From JAZDOK01 sp043798715 (GTDB lineage: Bacteria > Vulcanimicrobiota > JAZDOK01): a DNA stretch of 30,322 bases. The notes under the pieces are model-generated. The model saw only the letters and a list, made by a program, of their open reading frames with translations. It did not search any database and was not told the DNA's origin. The stretch lies in NCBI GenBank assembly GCA_043798715.1, contig JAZDOK010000087.1, positions 1 to 30,322 on the forward strand. Direction: 5' to 3'. This document shows positions 1 to 7,825 of this stretch, piece by piece. Within the stretch, counting starts at the first letter, position 1, and each line of letters begins with the position of its first letter. A program made the translations under genes and the position numbers.

Positions 1-1430
1 TCGGGGAAAACGGCGCCGGCAAGACGACCCTCATGAAGCTTCTCTATGGACTCCTCAGCCCGGACTTGGGCAAAGTTTTTATCCGCGGTATGGAGACGGC
101 CATCACCTCCCCCGCCGAGGCCATTAAAAAAAGAATCGGCATGGTTCATCAGCACTTTGAGCTGGCCCCGAACCTGACAGTGGCCGAGAACGTCATCCTG
201 GGCCTCCCGGCGAAGTACGGATTTCTTCTGGATCTTGCTCAGTCTAAAAAAGAAATTGCAAAATTCTGCCTGGTCGACTACCTGAAAATAAACCCCGACG
301 TCCTCGTCTCTAATCTCTCGGTCGGGGAACAGCAGCGGGTGGAAATATTGAAGGCCCTCTACCGGAGAGCTGAAATCCTGATCCTGGACGAACCGACCGC
401 GGTCCTGACCCCGCAAGAATCCGAAAAACTTTTTGTTTCCTTAAGACGCCTCCGGGATGAAGGAAAGAGTATCGTCTTCATCTCGCACAAGCTGAAAGAA
501 GTCCTGGCGGTCTCCGACCGCATCGTAGTTCTCCGGCAGGGCAGAAAAGTCTCCGATATCTCCAGGGCGGAAGCGACGGAAGAATCCCTGGCGGCCCTCA
601 TGATGGGAAGATCCCTCATTAAAAGTTTTCCGGAAAGGCGGAAGCCTGAAGAGCAGGCGGTCCTTAATGTTCAAAACCTTACAGTCCCGGGGGAAACCGG
701 AAGGCCGGCTTTAAGTGATCTAAGTTTCACCGTCAGGCAGGGGGAAATCGTGGGAGTGGCCTCTGTATCCGGAAACGGACAGAAGGAGATGATGGACAAG
801 CTCTTCGGGCTGCTGCCCGCCTCCGCCGGAAGGGTGTTTATTAACGGGAAGGACGTGACGGACTCCGCTCCGGCTGAACTTATCGGGATGAACATCGCCC
901 GAATCCCGGAAGATCGCCTCGGGGTGGGGACCATCCCGGACCTGTCCGTCTGGGAAAACCTGGTCATCGAGCGCCGCCGGGAGCCGCCCTGTTCCCGGAA
1001 CGGCCTTGTTTCCCACCAGGCCTGCTTTAAGACTGCCGCAGGCCGGATGGCCGAATTTCAGATCAAAGCCGCCTCAATCCAGGCGCCGGTCGGATCCCTC
1101 TCTGGCGGCAATATCCAGAAAGTGGTCCTGGCCAGGGAACTGGCGGGCTCCCCTCCCCTCATCCTGGCCGAACAGCCGACCCGGGGACTGGACGCGGGAG
1201 GAGCCGACTTCGTACACCAGGCCTTTCTCCGGGCCGCCCAGGCCGGATCCGCCATCCTCCTTGTCTCGGAGGACCTCGATGAACTCCTGAGTCTCTCGAA
1301 TCGAATCCTCGTCCTCTACGAAGGAAAGATCATCGGAGACGTGGATCGCAAAGATGCGTCTCTTCAAAAACTCGGACTCTTGATGGCGGGAATATGTCCG
1401 GCTCGCGGAAAGGCGGAAGATGCGCCTTAA
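1..1430 (+). CDS. Nucleoside ABC importer ATP-binding protein, tandem NBDs (5' partial)
   Basis: Cytoplasmic ATPase of a nucleoside/BMP-family ABC importer (NupO/RfuB type, two ATPase domains in one chain). The reading frame is open to the left edge, and the Walker A motif GENGAGKTTL lies in the first bases, so the true start is upstream of the window. The first domain has the signature NLSVGEQQR and Walker B LILDEPTAVLTP. The second domain has the relaxed P-loop typical of this family (SVSGNGQKE), the signature SLSGGNIQKVVLAREL and LILAEQPTRGLD. Its stop overlaps the start of the next permease by 11 bases, so the genes are translationally coupled. The substrate class (purine nucleosides) is inferred from the family and from the purine genes nearby. 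The periplasmic binding protein is probably just upstream. Confidence 0.93.
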   Translation, partial: GENGAGKTTLMKLLYGLLSPDLGKVFIRGMETAITSPAEAIKKRIGMVHQHFELAPNLTVAENVILGLPAKYGFLLDLAQSKKEIAKFCLVDYLKINPDVLVSNLSVGEQQRVEILKALYRRAEILILDEPTAVLTPQESEKLFVSLRRLRDEGKSIVFISHKLKEVLAVSDRIVVLRQGRKVSDISRAEATEESLAALMMGRSLIKSFPERRKPEEQAVLNVQNLTVPGETGRPALSDLSFTVRQGEIVGVASVSGNGQKEMMDKLFGLLPASAGRVFINGKDVTDSAPAELIGMNIARIPEDRLGVGTIPDLSVWENLVIERRREPPCSRNGLVSHQACFKTAAGRMAEFQIKAASIQAPVGSLSGGNIQKVVLARELAGSPPLILAEQPTRGLDAGGADFVHQAFLRAAQAGSAILLVSEDLDELLSLSNRILVLYEGKIIGDVDRKDASLQKLGLLMAGICPARGKAEDAP

Positions 1431-2475
1431 CTTTGAGAAAAGGAAAAACACCCCGGCCTGGTTGAAGGGCGTCCTGGCTTTGGCCGCCGTCCTTATCTCC
1501 CTGCTCCTCAGCTCTTCCCTCATCCTCTGGGCCGGGGCCAGCCCCCTTGAGGCCTATCTGGAGATGTTCCGCTCCTCCCTGGGAAATTGGCTGGGCCTCT
1601 CCGAGACGCTGGTCAAGGCAGCGCCCCTCCTACTCACGGGCCTGGCGGTGGCGGTGGCCTTCCGGGCCAGGTTCTGGAACATCGGGGCCGAGGGACAGCT
1701 TTACGCAGGGGCCCTGGCGGCCACCTTCCTTGGTTTGCACCAAGGGAGCCTCCCGGCGCCCCTGGCCATTCCCCTGGCTATCCTGGGCGCCATGATCCTG
1801 GGCGGGCTCTGGGCGCTCTTTCCCGCCTGGCTGAAAACGCGCTTCCGGGTGGATGACGTCGTCTCGACCCTTCTTCTCAATTATGTCTTTATTCTCTTTG
1901 TGGGCGCCATGGTGACCGGCCCCTGGCGTGATAAAGTCACCAATTGGCCTCAATCGGCGGAACTGCCCGAGTCCTTCTGGTTTCCCGTGCTACTGACCCA
2001 CTCGCGGATTCACCTTGGAGTGCTCCTGGCGCTGATAGCGGCCCTGTTTATCTGGTTTTTAATCGGGAAAACCGTGTTGGGCTTTGAGATAGGCGCCGTC
2101 GGGGCCGGTGAAAAAGCCGCCCGCTTCGCCGGGATCGATATCAGGCGGACTTTTCTTCTGACCGCCCTCCTGAGCGGTTCCCTGGCAGGCTTGGCCGGGG
2201 CCGGGGAACTCCTGGGCCTCCACCACCATCTCATTGAAAAGCTCTCCCCGGGCTATGGATATTCCGGAATCGTCGTGGCCACCCTGGGAGCCCTAAATCC
2301 ATTGGGAGCCGTTTTTTCGGCCCTATTCGTCGCGACCGTAGTCACCGGGGCCGACGCCATGAGCCGTTTCGTGGGAATACCCTCGTATATCGGAGATGTC
2401 ATCCAGGGCCTGGCCCTGCTTTCGGCCCTGGCCCTCTTCTTCCTGGCCGAATACCGTGTTAGGGTGGAGAAATAA
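1420..2475 (+). CDS. Nucleoside ABC importer permease 1 (NupP-like)
   Basis: 351-residue integral membrane permease of the BPD_transp_2 family. It has a short basic N-terminus, about eight to ten hydrophobic segments and the family motifs FRARFWNIGAEGQLYAG (residues ~82-98) and VDDVVSTLLLNYV (~144-156). Start ATG 1420 overlaps the ATPase stop; a short gap of two bases separates its stop from the next permease start. It forms a heterodimeric channel with the next gene product and is energised by the tandem ATPase. Length and motifs match the NupP/RfuC partner of nucleoside or riboflavin importers. Substrate cannot be decided from the permease alone. Confidence 0.92.
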   Translation: MRLNFEKRKNTPAWLKGVLALAAVLISLLLSSSLILWAGASPLEAYLEMFRSSLGNWLGLSETLVKAAPLLLTGLAVAVAFRARFWNIGAEGQLYAGALAATFLGLHQGSLPAPLAIPLAILGAMILGGLWALFPAWLKTRFRVDDVVSTLLLNYVFILFVGAMVTGPWRDKVTNWPQSAELPESFWFPVLLTHSRIHLGVLLALIAALFIWFLIGKTVLGFEIGAVGAGEKAARFAGIDIRRTFLLTALLSGSLAGLAGAGELLGLHHHLIEKLSPGYGYSGIVVATLGALNPLGAVFSALFVATVVTGADAMSRFVGIPSYIGDVIQGLALLSALALFFLAEYRVRVEK

Positions 2476-2477
2476 AC

Positions 2478-3416
2478 ATGCTCAGCGATATGCTCACCAT
2501 CGGATTTATTACGGGACTCCTGGCGGCGGCCGTCCGCATGGCGACACCACTTCTTCTGGGAGCGCTGGGGGAGATGTTCGCCGAGCGGGCCGGAGTTCTT
2601 AACCTGGGAATCGAGGGGATGATGCTCCTGGGGGCGCTGGCGGCCTTCCTGACCGTCCACCGGGGGGGGAGCCTGCTACTGGGCCTCCTGGCCGCGATTC
2701 TGACCGGCCTCCTGCTGGCCATCCTCCTTGGTTTTCTGACCGTCACCATTGGGGCCAGTCAGCACGTCTCGGGTCTCGGCATCACAACGCTGGCCGCGGG
2801 CCTTTCCATGTTTATCTACCGACAGAGCGTGGGGGCGCCTTCAGTACCACCGCACATCTCGCCGCTCCCCGTGCTCACCATCCCCGGCCTGTCAAAAATC
2901 CCCTTTCTCGGGCCTGTTTTATTTGAGCAATCCCTCCTGACTTACCTGGCTTTTCTGCTGGTCCCGATCGCAGCCTTTGTGCTCTACCGTACTTCCTTCG
3001 GCCTCTCGGTGAGAGCTGTTGGTGAACAACCCGGCTCCGCCGATACCCTGGGCGTAAATGTCTTCCGGACACGCTACCTGGCTCTTCTAATCGCCGGGGG
3101 ACTGGCGGGCCTGGGAGGCGCCTTCCTGGCCATAGCCCAGTTTAACATGTTTATTCCGGGTATCATCGGCGGCCGGGGATTTATCTGTATCGCCATCGTG
3201 GTTTTCGGCAACTGGGCCCCGGTTAAAATCCTATGGGGAGCCCTCCTCTTCGCCTTGGTGGACGCCTTCCAGCTTCGACTCCAGCAGTACGGAGCAGGAA
3301 TCCCTTATCAATATTTAATGATGCTGCCTTACCTTCTGACCATCGCCGTCCTTGTTGCCACCTCCAGCCGGTCCAGAGCTCCGAAGGCCCTCCTGAAAGC
3401 CTACCGGAGAGAATGA
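2478..3416 (+). CDS. Nucleoside ABC importer permease 2 (NupQ-like)
   Basis: 312-residue membrane permease, the shorter partner of the pair. It carries the family signatures ERAGVLNLGIEGMMLLGA (residues ~36-53), the VRAVGEQPGSADTLGV loop before TM6 and GRGFICIAIVVFGNW (~232-246). An SD-like GGTGGAG lies about eight bases before ATG 2478. It is the last gene of the importer operon: the next intact gene begins 187 bases downstream behind its own SD, and the gap holds only a degraded gene fragment on the other strand. Confidence 0.92.
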   Translation: MLSDMLTIGFITGLLAAAVRMATPLLLGALGEMFAERAGVLNLGIEGMMLLGALAAFLTVHRGGSLLLGLLAAILTGLLLAILLGFLTVTIGASQHVSGLGITTLAAGLSMFIYRQSVGAPSVPPHISPLPVLTIPGLSKIPFLGPVLFEQSLLTYLAFLLVPIAAFVLYRTSFGLSVRAVGEQPGSADTLGVNVFRTRYLALLIAGGLAGLGGAFLAIAQFNMFIPGIIGGRGFICIAIVVFGNWAPVKILWGALLFALVDAFQLRLQQYGAGIPYQYLMMLPYLLTIAVLVATSSRSRAPKALLKAYRRE

Positions 3417-3423
3417 GGTAATT

Positions 3424-3495
3424 TCCCCCCTCAGCCCCATCGTTGAACAGGAGCCGGATCACATAATCCCGGACATACTCTGCTCCCTTGACAAA
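3424..3495 (-). pseudogene. DUF2442-like gene fragment
   Basis: Read on the minus strand, these bases encode FVKGAEYVRDYVIRLLFNDG followed by AEGG. This resembles the N-terminal core of DUF2442 proteins (a Y-x-R-D-Y-x-I/L-x-L-x-F-x-D-G-x-E-G pattern). No start codon with an SD precedes it, and the following VDL-type core of the family is absent, so it looks like a short remnant stranded between two plus-strand transport genes. DUF2442 genes are often partners of DUF4160 in toxin-antitoxin-like pairs, but no partner is visible here. The call rests on motif memory. Confidence 0.5.
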
Positions 3496-3603
3496 ATCCG
3501 GTCCAGGCCTTGTCGGAACAGAGGAAGTTCTTTCCCGGCATTGAAATAACTCCTGGAAATCCCGGCCAGCCATTTGCCGGCACGCCGGTCATAAGGAGAA
3601 CCA

Positions 3604-5313
3604 ATGCTCAGAAAACCGGCAAACCTGATCTACGGCGTCGAGGACCGCCCTCCCTGGGGAACCTCGTTGCTCCTGGGACTCCAACAGCTCTTTGTCCTCT
3701 CGGTTGCTTTTATCTTCCCCGTCATCATTATCAATGAACTCGGGGGTTCTCAGGAGGACGCCCAGAATCTCATCTGCATGGCCATGATCGCTACGGGCCT
3801 GGGAACGGCCCTGCAGGCCTTAAACACCCGCTTCATCGGCTCCGGTTACCTCTGTCCATCCCTAAACGGACCGGCATTCATTCCGGCCTCCTTACTGGCC
3901 GGAAAGAGCGGCGGCCTCTCTCTCATCTTCGGTATGACGGCCATCGGGGGAATCTTCGAATCCCTCTTCTCCGGCTTGATCCGGAAAATGCGCGCCTTTT
4001 TCCCCACCGAAGTCACCGGCACCGTCATCCTCATGATCGGCATCGAACTTATCTCCCTGGCAGTCCCAAAGCTCATGGGCGTGGACAAGCTACATCCGGC
4101 TCCCTCCGCCCTCCCCCTCCTCCTGGGCCTCTTCACCCTCTTTGCCATCATCGCCTGCAATACCTGGGGTCGGGGAAAGATTCGCCTGTATTCCTTCCTG
4201 ATCGGCATTTTCATCGGGTACGCCGCCGCCCTGGCAATCGGCATACTCACCCATGAGGACATCCGGAAGTTTCTCGACGAACCCCTCTTCAGGCTGCCGC
4301 AGTTCGCAAAGTTCGGTCTCTCCTTCGACCTGGCCTTCCTCCTTCCTTTTGTCATAGCCAGCCTCTCCTCGGCCCTCAAAACCATGGGCGATCTTACCAC
4401 CTGCCAGAAAATAAACGATCTGGATTGGAAACGACCCGACATGGCATCCATCAGCCGGGGAATCCTGACCTGCGGAATCTGCAACATCGCCTCCGGCATC
4501 GTGGGAGCCCTCGGGCAGTCCGTCTCTTCGAGCAACATCGGCCTCTCCATCGCCACCGGCGCCACCAGCCGCCGCATCGCCTACTGCACGGGAGGCATCC
4601 TCATCGCCCTCGCCTTCCTCCCCAAGTTCTCCGCCCTGTTCGTCATCATGCCGACGCCGCTCATGGGCGCCTCCCTCATCTTCTCCGCCTGCTTCATGAT
4701 GGTGGCCGGCATCCAGATTCTCACCTCGAGGATGCTGGACACCAGGAAGACCTTTGTCATCGGCCTCTCGCTTATTTTCGGCTTGAGCGCCCTCTTCGAT
4801 CCCGCTCTCTACCATAACCTGCCCCCTGGAATCAGGCCGCTCTTCAGCTCCTCCATGTCCCTGGCCGCCGTCTGCGCCATCCTGCTCAACCTCTTCTTCC
4901 GCCTTGGTATCGCCAGGAAAAAACGGCTGGAACTTGTCGCCGGGGTCTCCTCCGCCCAGGAGATCTTTACCTTCATGGAGACTCAGGGGAGCCTCTGGGG
5001 CGCCCGAAAAGAGGTCGTCGCCAACGCCACCGCCGCCATGACCGACTTCATGGAGGCGGCCGCCCAGCTCAGGCTCGGCGCGCCGGCCGTAACAATGGAC
5101 GTCTCCTTCGACGAATTCAACCTGGACGTTCGTATTGCCTATACAGGGAGCCAGTTTGAATTGCCGGATTTCAGCCCATCCAGGGAGGAGATCCTGGAGG
5201 ATGAGAGCGCCTCGTTAAAACTGGCCGGGTTCCTGATCCGGCTGCATGCCGACACCGCCGCCTTTGAAAGACAGGGGGAGACGACTGTGCTGGCACTGCA
5301 TTATGAGCACTGA
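3604..5313 (+). CDS. NCS2 xanthine/uracil-type permease with C-terminal RsbW-like ATPase-fold domain
   Basis: 569 residues. Residues ~1-440 are a nucleobase:cation symporter-2 (NAT/SLC23) core: FIGSGYLCPSLNGPAFIPAS (~77-96), the family signature SSNIGLSIATGATSR (~309-323) and about 12-14 membrane segments. Residues ~445-569 form a soluble tail not found in ordinary NCS2 permeases. It has an E-x3-N box (E470, N474) and a mixed alpha/beta pattern ending in a TTVLALHYEH strand, resembling a HATPase_c_2/RsbW-type fold. The expected DxGxG loop is replaced by YTGSQFELPD, so ATP binding may be lost. AAGGAG sits five bases before ATG 3604. A STAS protein follows 38 bases downstream, the classic partner of an RsbW-type domain. 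Role inferred: import of purine or uracil coupled to or gated by a partner-switch module. Confidence 0.85.
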   Translation: MLRKPANLIYGVEDRPPWGTSLLLGLQQLFVLSVAFIFPVIIINELGGSQEDAQNLICMAMIATGLGTALQALNTRFIGSGYLCPSLNGPAFIPASLLAGKSGGLSLIFGMTAIGGIFESLFSGLIRKMRAFFPTEVTGTVILMIGIELISLAVPKLMGVDKLHPAPSALPLLLGLFTLFAIIACNTWGRGKIRLYSFLIGIFIGYAAALAIGILTHEDIRKFLDEPLFRLPQFAKFGLSFDLAFLLPFVIASLSSALKTMGDLTTCQKINDLDWKRPDMASISRGILTCGICNIASGIVGALGQSVSSSNIGLSIATGATSRRIAYCTGGILIALAFLPKFSALFVIMPTPLMGASLIFSACFMMVAGIQILTSRMLDTRKTFVIGLSLIFGLSALFDPALYHNLPPGIRPLFSSSMSLAAVCAILLNLFFRLGIARKKRLELVAGVSSAQEIFTFMETQGSLWGARKEVVANATAAMTDFMEAAAQLRLGAPAVTMDVSFDEFNLDVRIAYTGSQFELPDFSPSREEILEDESASLKLAGFLIRLHADTAAFERQGETTVLALHYEH

Positions 5314-5351
5314 CCACGCCTGAGGCGGCGCAACGAGAAAGGATGCTACCC

Positions 5352-5687
5352 ATGGACATAACGGATCTTCGGAAAAATAATGTTCTCATCCTGGCCCTGC
5401 GGGGGAAACTGGACTCCATCACCTCCCCGGCTCTCCAGGAAAAAATTCTAAACTTCATCCAGGAGGGAAACAGCAGGATTGTCATAGACTGCCGCGCTCT
5501 GGATTACCTGAGCAGTTCGGGAATCCGGGTATTCTTTATCGCCGGCAGAAATCTGAAGGCATGCGAAGGAAAGCTCGTCTTCGCCGCTCCCACTCCACAG
5601 GTGAAAAAGGTGATCGACATCGTGGGGATGAGCCAGTATTTCTCCGTCTTCGCGGGCCTGGAGGAGGCTGTCCAGTCGCTCGCTTAA
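5352..5687 (+). CDS. STAS-domain anti-anti-sigma factor-like protein
   Basis: 111 residues, a single STAS domain (SpoIIAA/RsbV fold). It begins with the N-terminal strand VLILALRGKLDS, followed by VIDCRALDYLSSSGIRV; the serine before the conserved glycine (S56) is the expected phosphorylation site. I chose ATG 5352 because GAAAGG lies nine bases upstream. An in-frame ATG at 5343 abuts that SD with no spacer. It follows the permease carrying an RsbW-like tail, so the likely partner is that tail rather than a free anti-sigma factor. No sigma factor gene is nearby. Confidence 0.88.
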   Translation: MDITDLRKNNVLILALRGKLDSITSPALQEKILNFIQEGNSRIVIDCRALDYLSSSGIRVFFIAGRNLKACEGKLVFAAPTPQVKKVIDIVGMSQYFSVFAGLEEAVQSLA

Positions 5688-5718
5688 GGCAGCTTTTGGG
5701 AAAAGAGAGACGGATTTA

Positions 5719-5895
5719 ATGAGAACCGGAATGGCCAATCTCCCCCTCCACGGCGGAAAGGACGGCTACCCCTACCCGGTCAACCGGGGGGAATACGACC
5801 GCTCCATAGAAATACTCTCAAAAGCCCTCAAGGCTGCCAAGGTCGGTCATTCCGAGAAGCTGGAAGCCTTCCGCCGCCTCTCCCACTGGCAATAG
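5719..5895 (+). pseudogene. Internally deleted DUF763 gene (58-codon remnant or mini-protein)
   Basis: The frame from ATG 5719 encodes 58 residues. It opens with MRTGMANLPLHGGK, which matches the conserved N-terminus of DUF763 proteins. It then continues directly with KDGYPYPVNRGEYDRSIEIL, which matches the C-terminal HGGKDG-x-P-x-PV segment of the same family. DUF763 proteins are normally several hundred residues long. The join falls on HGGK, present at both sites in the family, so recombination across a short repeat would explain the loss of the middle. No strong SD precedes the ATG. It could be a dead gene, a functional mini-protein or an assembly collapse. Family assignment is from memory. 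Confidence 0.55.
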
Positions 5896-6069
5896 GCTAT
5901 CCGGGCGGGCCGTGGGAGAGCGGCAGGAACCACCGCCCCCGCTTAAGAATCTTGAATGTGGTCGGTATCTATAAAAAATCGATAACTTGGTGAAAGACCG
6001 GTTTAACCGGAAAGCCTCCAAAAAATACCGGGAGCAGTTCAGCTTCCAAGAAAAGGTTCGACGCGCCCC

Positions 6070-6366
6070 ATGACTGAAATCGGACGAATTCATCCACTCA
6101 AAAAAGCCGCCTGCCCCCATTGCGGGCACATACTGCCTGATGATCCGGAGAGTTACCGGAAGAAAAAAAACAGCATCTGCCCGAAATGCAAAAGGCCCAT
6201 CTCCCAGGCCGAGGCCGCCTCCGCGGCGCCGCCTTCAGTATCTTCTCATGCGCCCATGAGCTTCAACGCGCAGATGCTGAAAATGCAATTTCAAAACAAA
6301 ACTGCCGCGCAAAACAGCCATAAGCCAGGAGAGGAAAGCGGGAAAAAAAGTTCCATGGACAGTTAG
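6070..6366 (+). CDS. Small zinc-ribbon protein of unknown function
   Basis: 98 residues. Two CxxC knuckles (CPHC near residue 15 and CPKC near residue 37) separated by about 20 residues form a zinc ribbon. A low-complexity, Ser/Ala/Gln/Lys-rich tail follows (residues ~47-98) and is probably disordered. No SD of any strength is visible before ATG 6070 (GCGCCCC), so the start is uncertain. The 174 bases upstream hold a palindromic CCGGTT-T-AACCGG at 5998-6010 and no other gene. A hairpin terminator lies 12 bases after the stop. I do not recognise a named family. Confidence 0.6.
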   Translation: MTEIGRIHPLKKAACPHCGHILPDDPESYRKKKNSICPKCKRPISQAEAASAAPPSVSSHAPMSFNAQMLKMQFQNKTAAQNSHKPGEESGKKSSMDS

Positions 6367-6378
6367 GGGAAACACGGC

Positions 6379-6395
6379 TTCCCCTGCCTGGGGAA
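6379..6395. terminator. Hairpin between the zinc-ribbon gene and ssrA
   Basis: TTCCCC-TGCCT-GGGGAA forms a perfect 6-bp stem with a 5-base loop, followed on the plus strand by ATAGTATTAT. It lies between two convergent transcription units and could act on both. The T-tracts are weak on either strand, so efficiency is uncertain. Confidence 0.45.
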
Positions 6396-6447
6396 ATAGT
6401 ATTATGTCCCCGTTCCCGCCGTTCCCGTAAGGGATTTTATCATATGT

Positions 6448-6798
6448 TGGTGGAGGTGGCGGGAATCGAACCCGCGTCCGAAAAGTCTCCTGCAGAAACC
6501 GGCTACAAGCTTAGTCGGAACTTTTTATCTTAGGCCCTTCGCCTCCTCCCGACGGGATGCTTGGACCTCAACTCCCTTGAATTTCCCTATGACCGCAAGG
6601 AGTCCGCGGCTTCGGTAGCCGGCATTTCTGACGCCCTTTTCCTCCCTGCCGGCACGGAAGAGAGGACGTGGCTGTTAACTAAGCAGCCAGTGCGAGTTCG
6701 TGGTTGGCTTTTATAGCCTTCCGCCCTTTTTACGATCCTGGCGGCAACTCGGCTTGCTGTCTCTGCGAAAGCGCAGTCCGTCGAAACCTTTCACCCCC
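6448..6798 (-). ncRNA. ssrA: Transfer-messenger RNA
   Basis: The minus strand starts GGGGGTGAAAGGTTTCGACG, the hallmark 5' end of tmRNA, and ends with a TpsiC arm (GCGGG-TTCGATT-CCCGC), CACCTCC, A and an encoded CCA. The 5' GGGGGTG pairs with the 3' CACCTCC to form the seven-base-pair acceptor stem, with one G-U pair. The tag reading frame, near plus-strand 6680-6710, is GCC AAC CAC GAA CTC GCA CTG GCT GCT TAG. It encodes ANHELALAA if the first GCC is the resume codon. The molecule is 351 nucleotides, one-piece and not permuted. It rescues ribosomes stalled on broken mRNAs. Confidence 0.97.
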
Positions 6799-6806
6799 TC
6801 GGCTTA

Positions 6807-6835
6807 ATTATAGCAGACACCCAATCTTTCCACAA
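6807..6835 (-). promoter_or_regulatory. Sigma-70-type promoter of ssrA
   Basis: On the minus strand, TTGTGG (6835-6830) and a perfect TATAAT (6812-6807) are separated by 17 bases. The -10 box ends eight bases before the first G of the tmRNA (6798), as expected for a primary transcript starting near the mature end. Confidence 0.85.
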
Positions 6836-6852
6836 GCGACCGTTGAAAAATC

Positions 6853-6922
6853 AGGGTCAGGCCTTAATTATTTCTTATTACGAGATAGAGCTTTGTTGAT
6901 GCCGGTTTCCGCGCCTGACCCT
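6853..6922. repeat. 70-bp element bounded by a perfect 10-bp inverted repeat
   Basis: AGGGTCAGGC (6853-6862) and GCCTGACCCT (6913-6922) are exact inverted copies enclosing an AT-rich centre. Sequences of the form GGGTCAGGCCTT are, as I recall, common at the edges of IS200/REP-associated (Y1) transposase elements in many genomes, but no transposase is present here. The right arm supplies the stop codon of the adjacent minus-strand membrane gene and could double as its transcript end. Confidence 0.5.
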
Positions 6923-7355
6923 AGATAGGCAGCGCGGCAATTGCCAGAACAATTGTGACCACCGCTATCAGCCCCCAGAGAATCAGGAAGGCATAGCTGA
7001 GTTTTACAGTTCCCGGCTTCCCGATGCGAATCCCGCGGCGCTGCATGGCCAGGCGAACACAAATCCCCCGCCCGGCAAAGTAGAGATAGACACCGCCGCC
7101 GACCAGCCCGAAGTAAGCCCACAGGGGGTTGTTGCACAGCAGGAGGATGCCTGCCGCCGGCAGGGTCCAGATGCTCAGGACGTCCCAGATCGCCTCGCCC
7201 CGGCTATCCGCGAAAAACGCCGGATCCAAGTCGGTTTCAGCTTCGCTCAAACCCAGCCGCACAGCCAGCTTTGGCGAAAACACCGCCATGCCCTGCCCCA
7301 GCCAGCAGAGAATCAAGGTGAAGAGAACAAGAATGATTCCCCATACCAGGTGCAT
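6921..7355 (-). CDS. Four-helix membrane protein of unknown function
   Basis: 144 residues with about four hydrophobic helices: residues ~2-25, two in the middle around 65-100 and one at the C-terminus ~118-142. I chose ATG 7355 because AGGAGG lies five bases upstream; an in-frame upstream start would bury that SD. It follows the other small membrane gene by 20 bases on the same strand, so the two are almost certainly co-transcribed. Its C-terminus and stop codon lie at the edge of the inverted-repeat element, which may have trimmed or replaced the original end. Family not recognised. Confidence 0.72.
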   Translation of the reverse strand: MHLVWGIILVLFTLILCWLGQGMAVFSPKLAVRLGLSEAETDLDPAFFADSRGEAIWDVLSIWTLPAAGILLLCNNPLWAYFGLVGGGVYLYFAGRGICVRLAMQRRGIRIGKPGTVKLSYAFLILWGLIAVVTIVLAIAALPI

Positions 7356-7375
7356 ATCATCCTCCTGATATAAAC

Positions 7376-7825
7376 TCACTGGAAATAGATGGCGTCAAAG
7401 TGGACCACTGTCCAGACAACGTAGGCCAGGCCCACAAGCACCCCAAAGGGAAAAGTGACAAACCAGTTCAGGCTGATTTTCGGCCTCTCGAACCGCAGGC
7501 TGTTGACCGTCGTCATGGTGTTGGCCCACACAAACCAAAAACTGGCTGAAAAAAGAAGGTAGAATCCCCAGCGGGGAGCAGCAAACACCATGACAATTCC
7601 AATGAGGATGGCAGGACAGGCGAGAAAGATATCGGCAAAAGCCATGCCGTAAAAAACCTTCTGTTCGTGCCAGTCATCCGCCGACCCATCGGGATTTTTC
7701 ATGGCTTTGCCCATGAGGACCATGATCTGCCAGATCCCGACGAGCAGGGCCAAAAGGCCCATCGAAGCCAACAGCGCGTACAGGGTGATCTGCGAAAGTG
7801 GGGACAGCCCCTGGATGACGTTCAT
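7376..7825 (-). CDS. Four-helix membrane protein of unknown function
   Basis: 149 residues, with membrane segments at about 13-37, 58-82, 86-105 and 122-143 and a short charged loop (KNPDGSADDWHEQK) after the first helix. A GGGAG lies about 11 bases before ATG 7825. It is the first gene of a two-gene operon with the next small membrane protein. The 200 bases upstream, to the ACT-domain gene, contain no gene that I can support. Family not recognised; it could be a two-component transporter accessory or envelope protein, but nothing in the sequence decides this. Confidence 0.75.
   Translation of the reverse strand: MNVIQGLSPLSQITLYALLASMGLLALLVGIWQIMVLMGKAMKNPDGSADDWHEQKVFYGMAFADIFLACPAILIGIVMVFAAPRWGFYLLFSASFWFVWANTMTTVNSLRFERPKISLNWFVTFPFGVLVGLAYVVWTVVHFDAIYFQ

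Noticed and set aside
3846..4577. Long minus-strand frames opposite the NCS2 permease
   Set aside because: The permease has unmistakable family motifs; the opposite frames have none.
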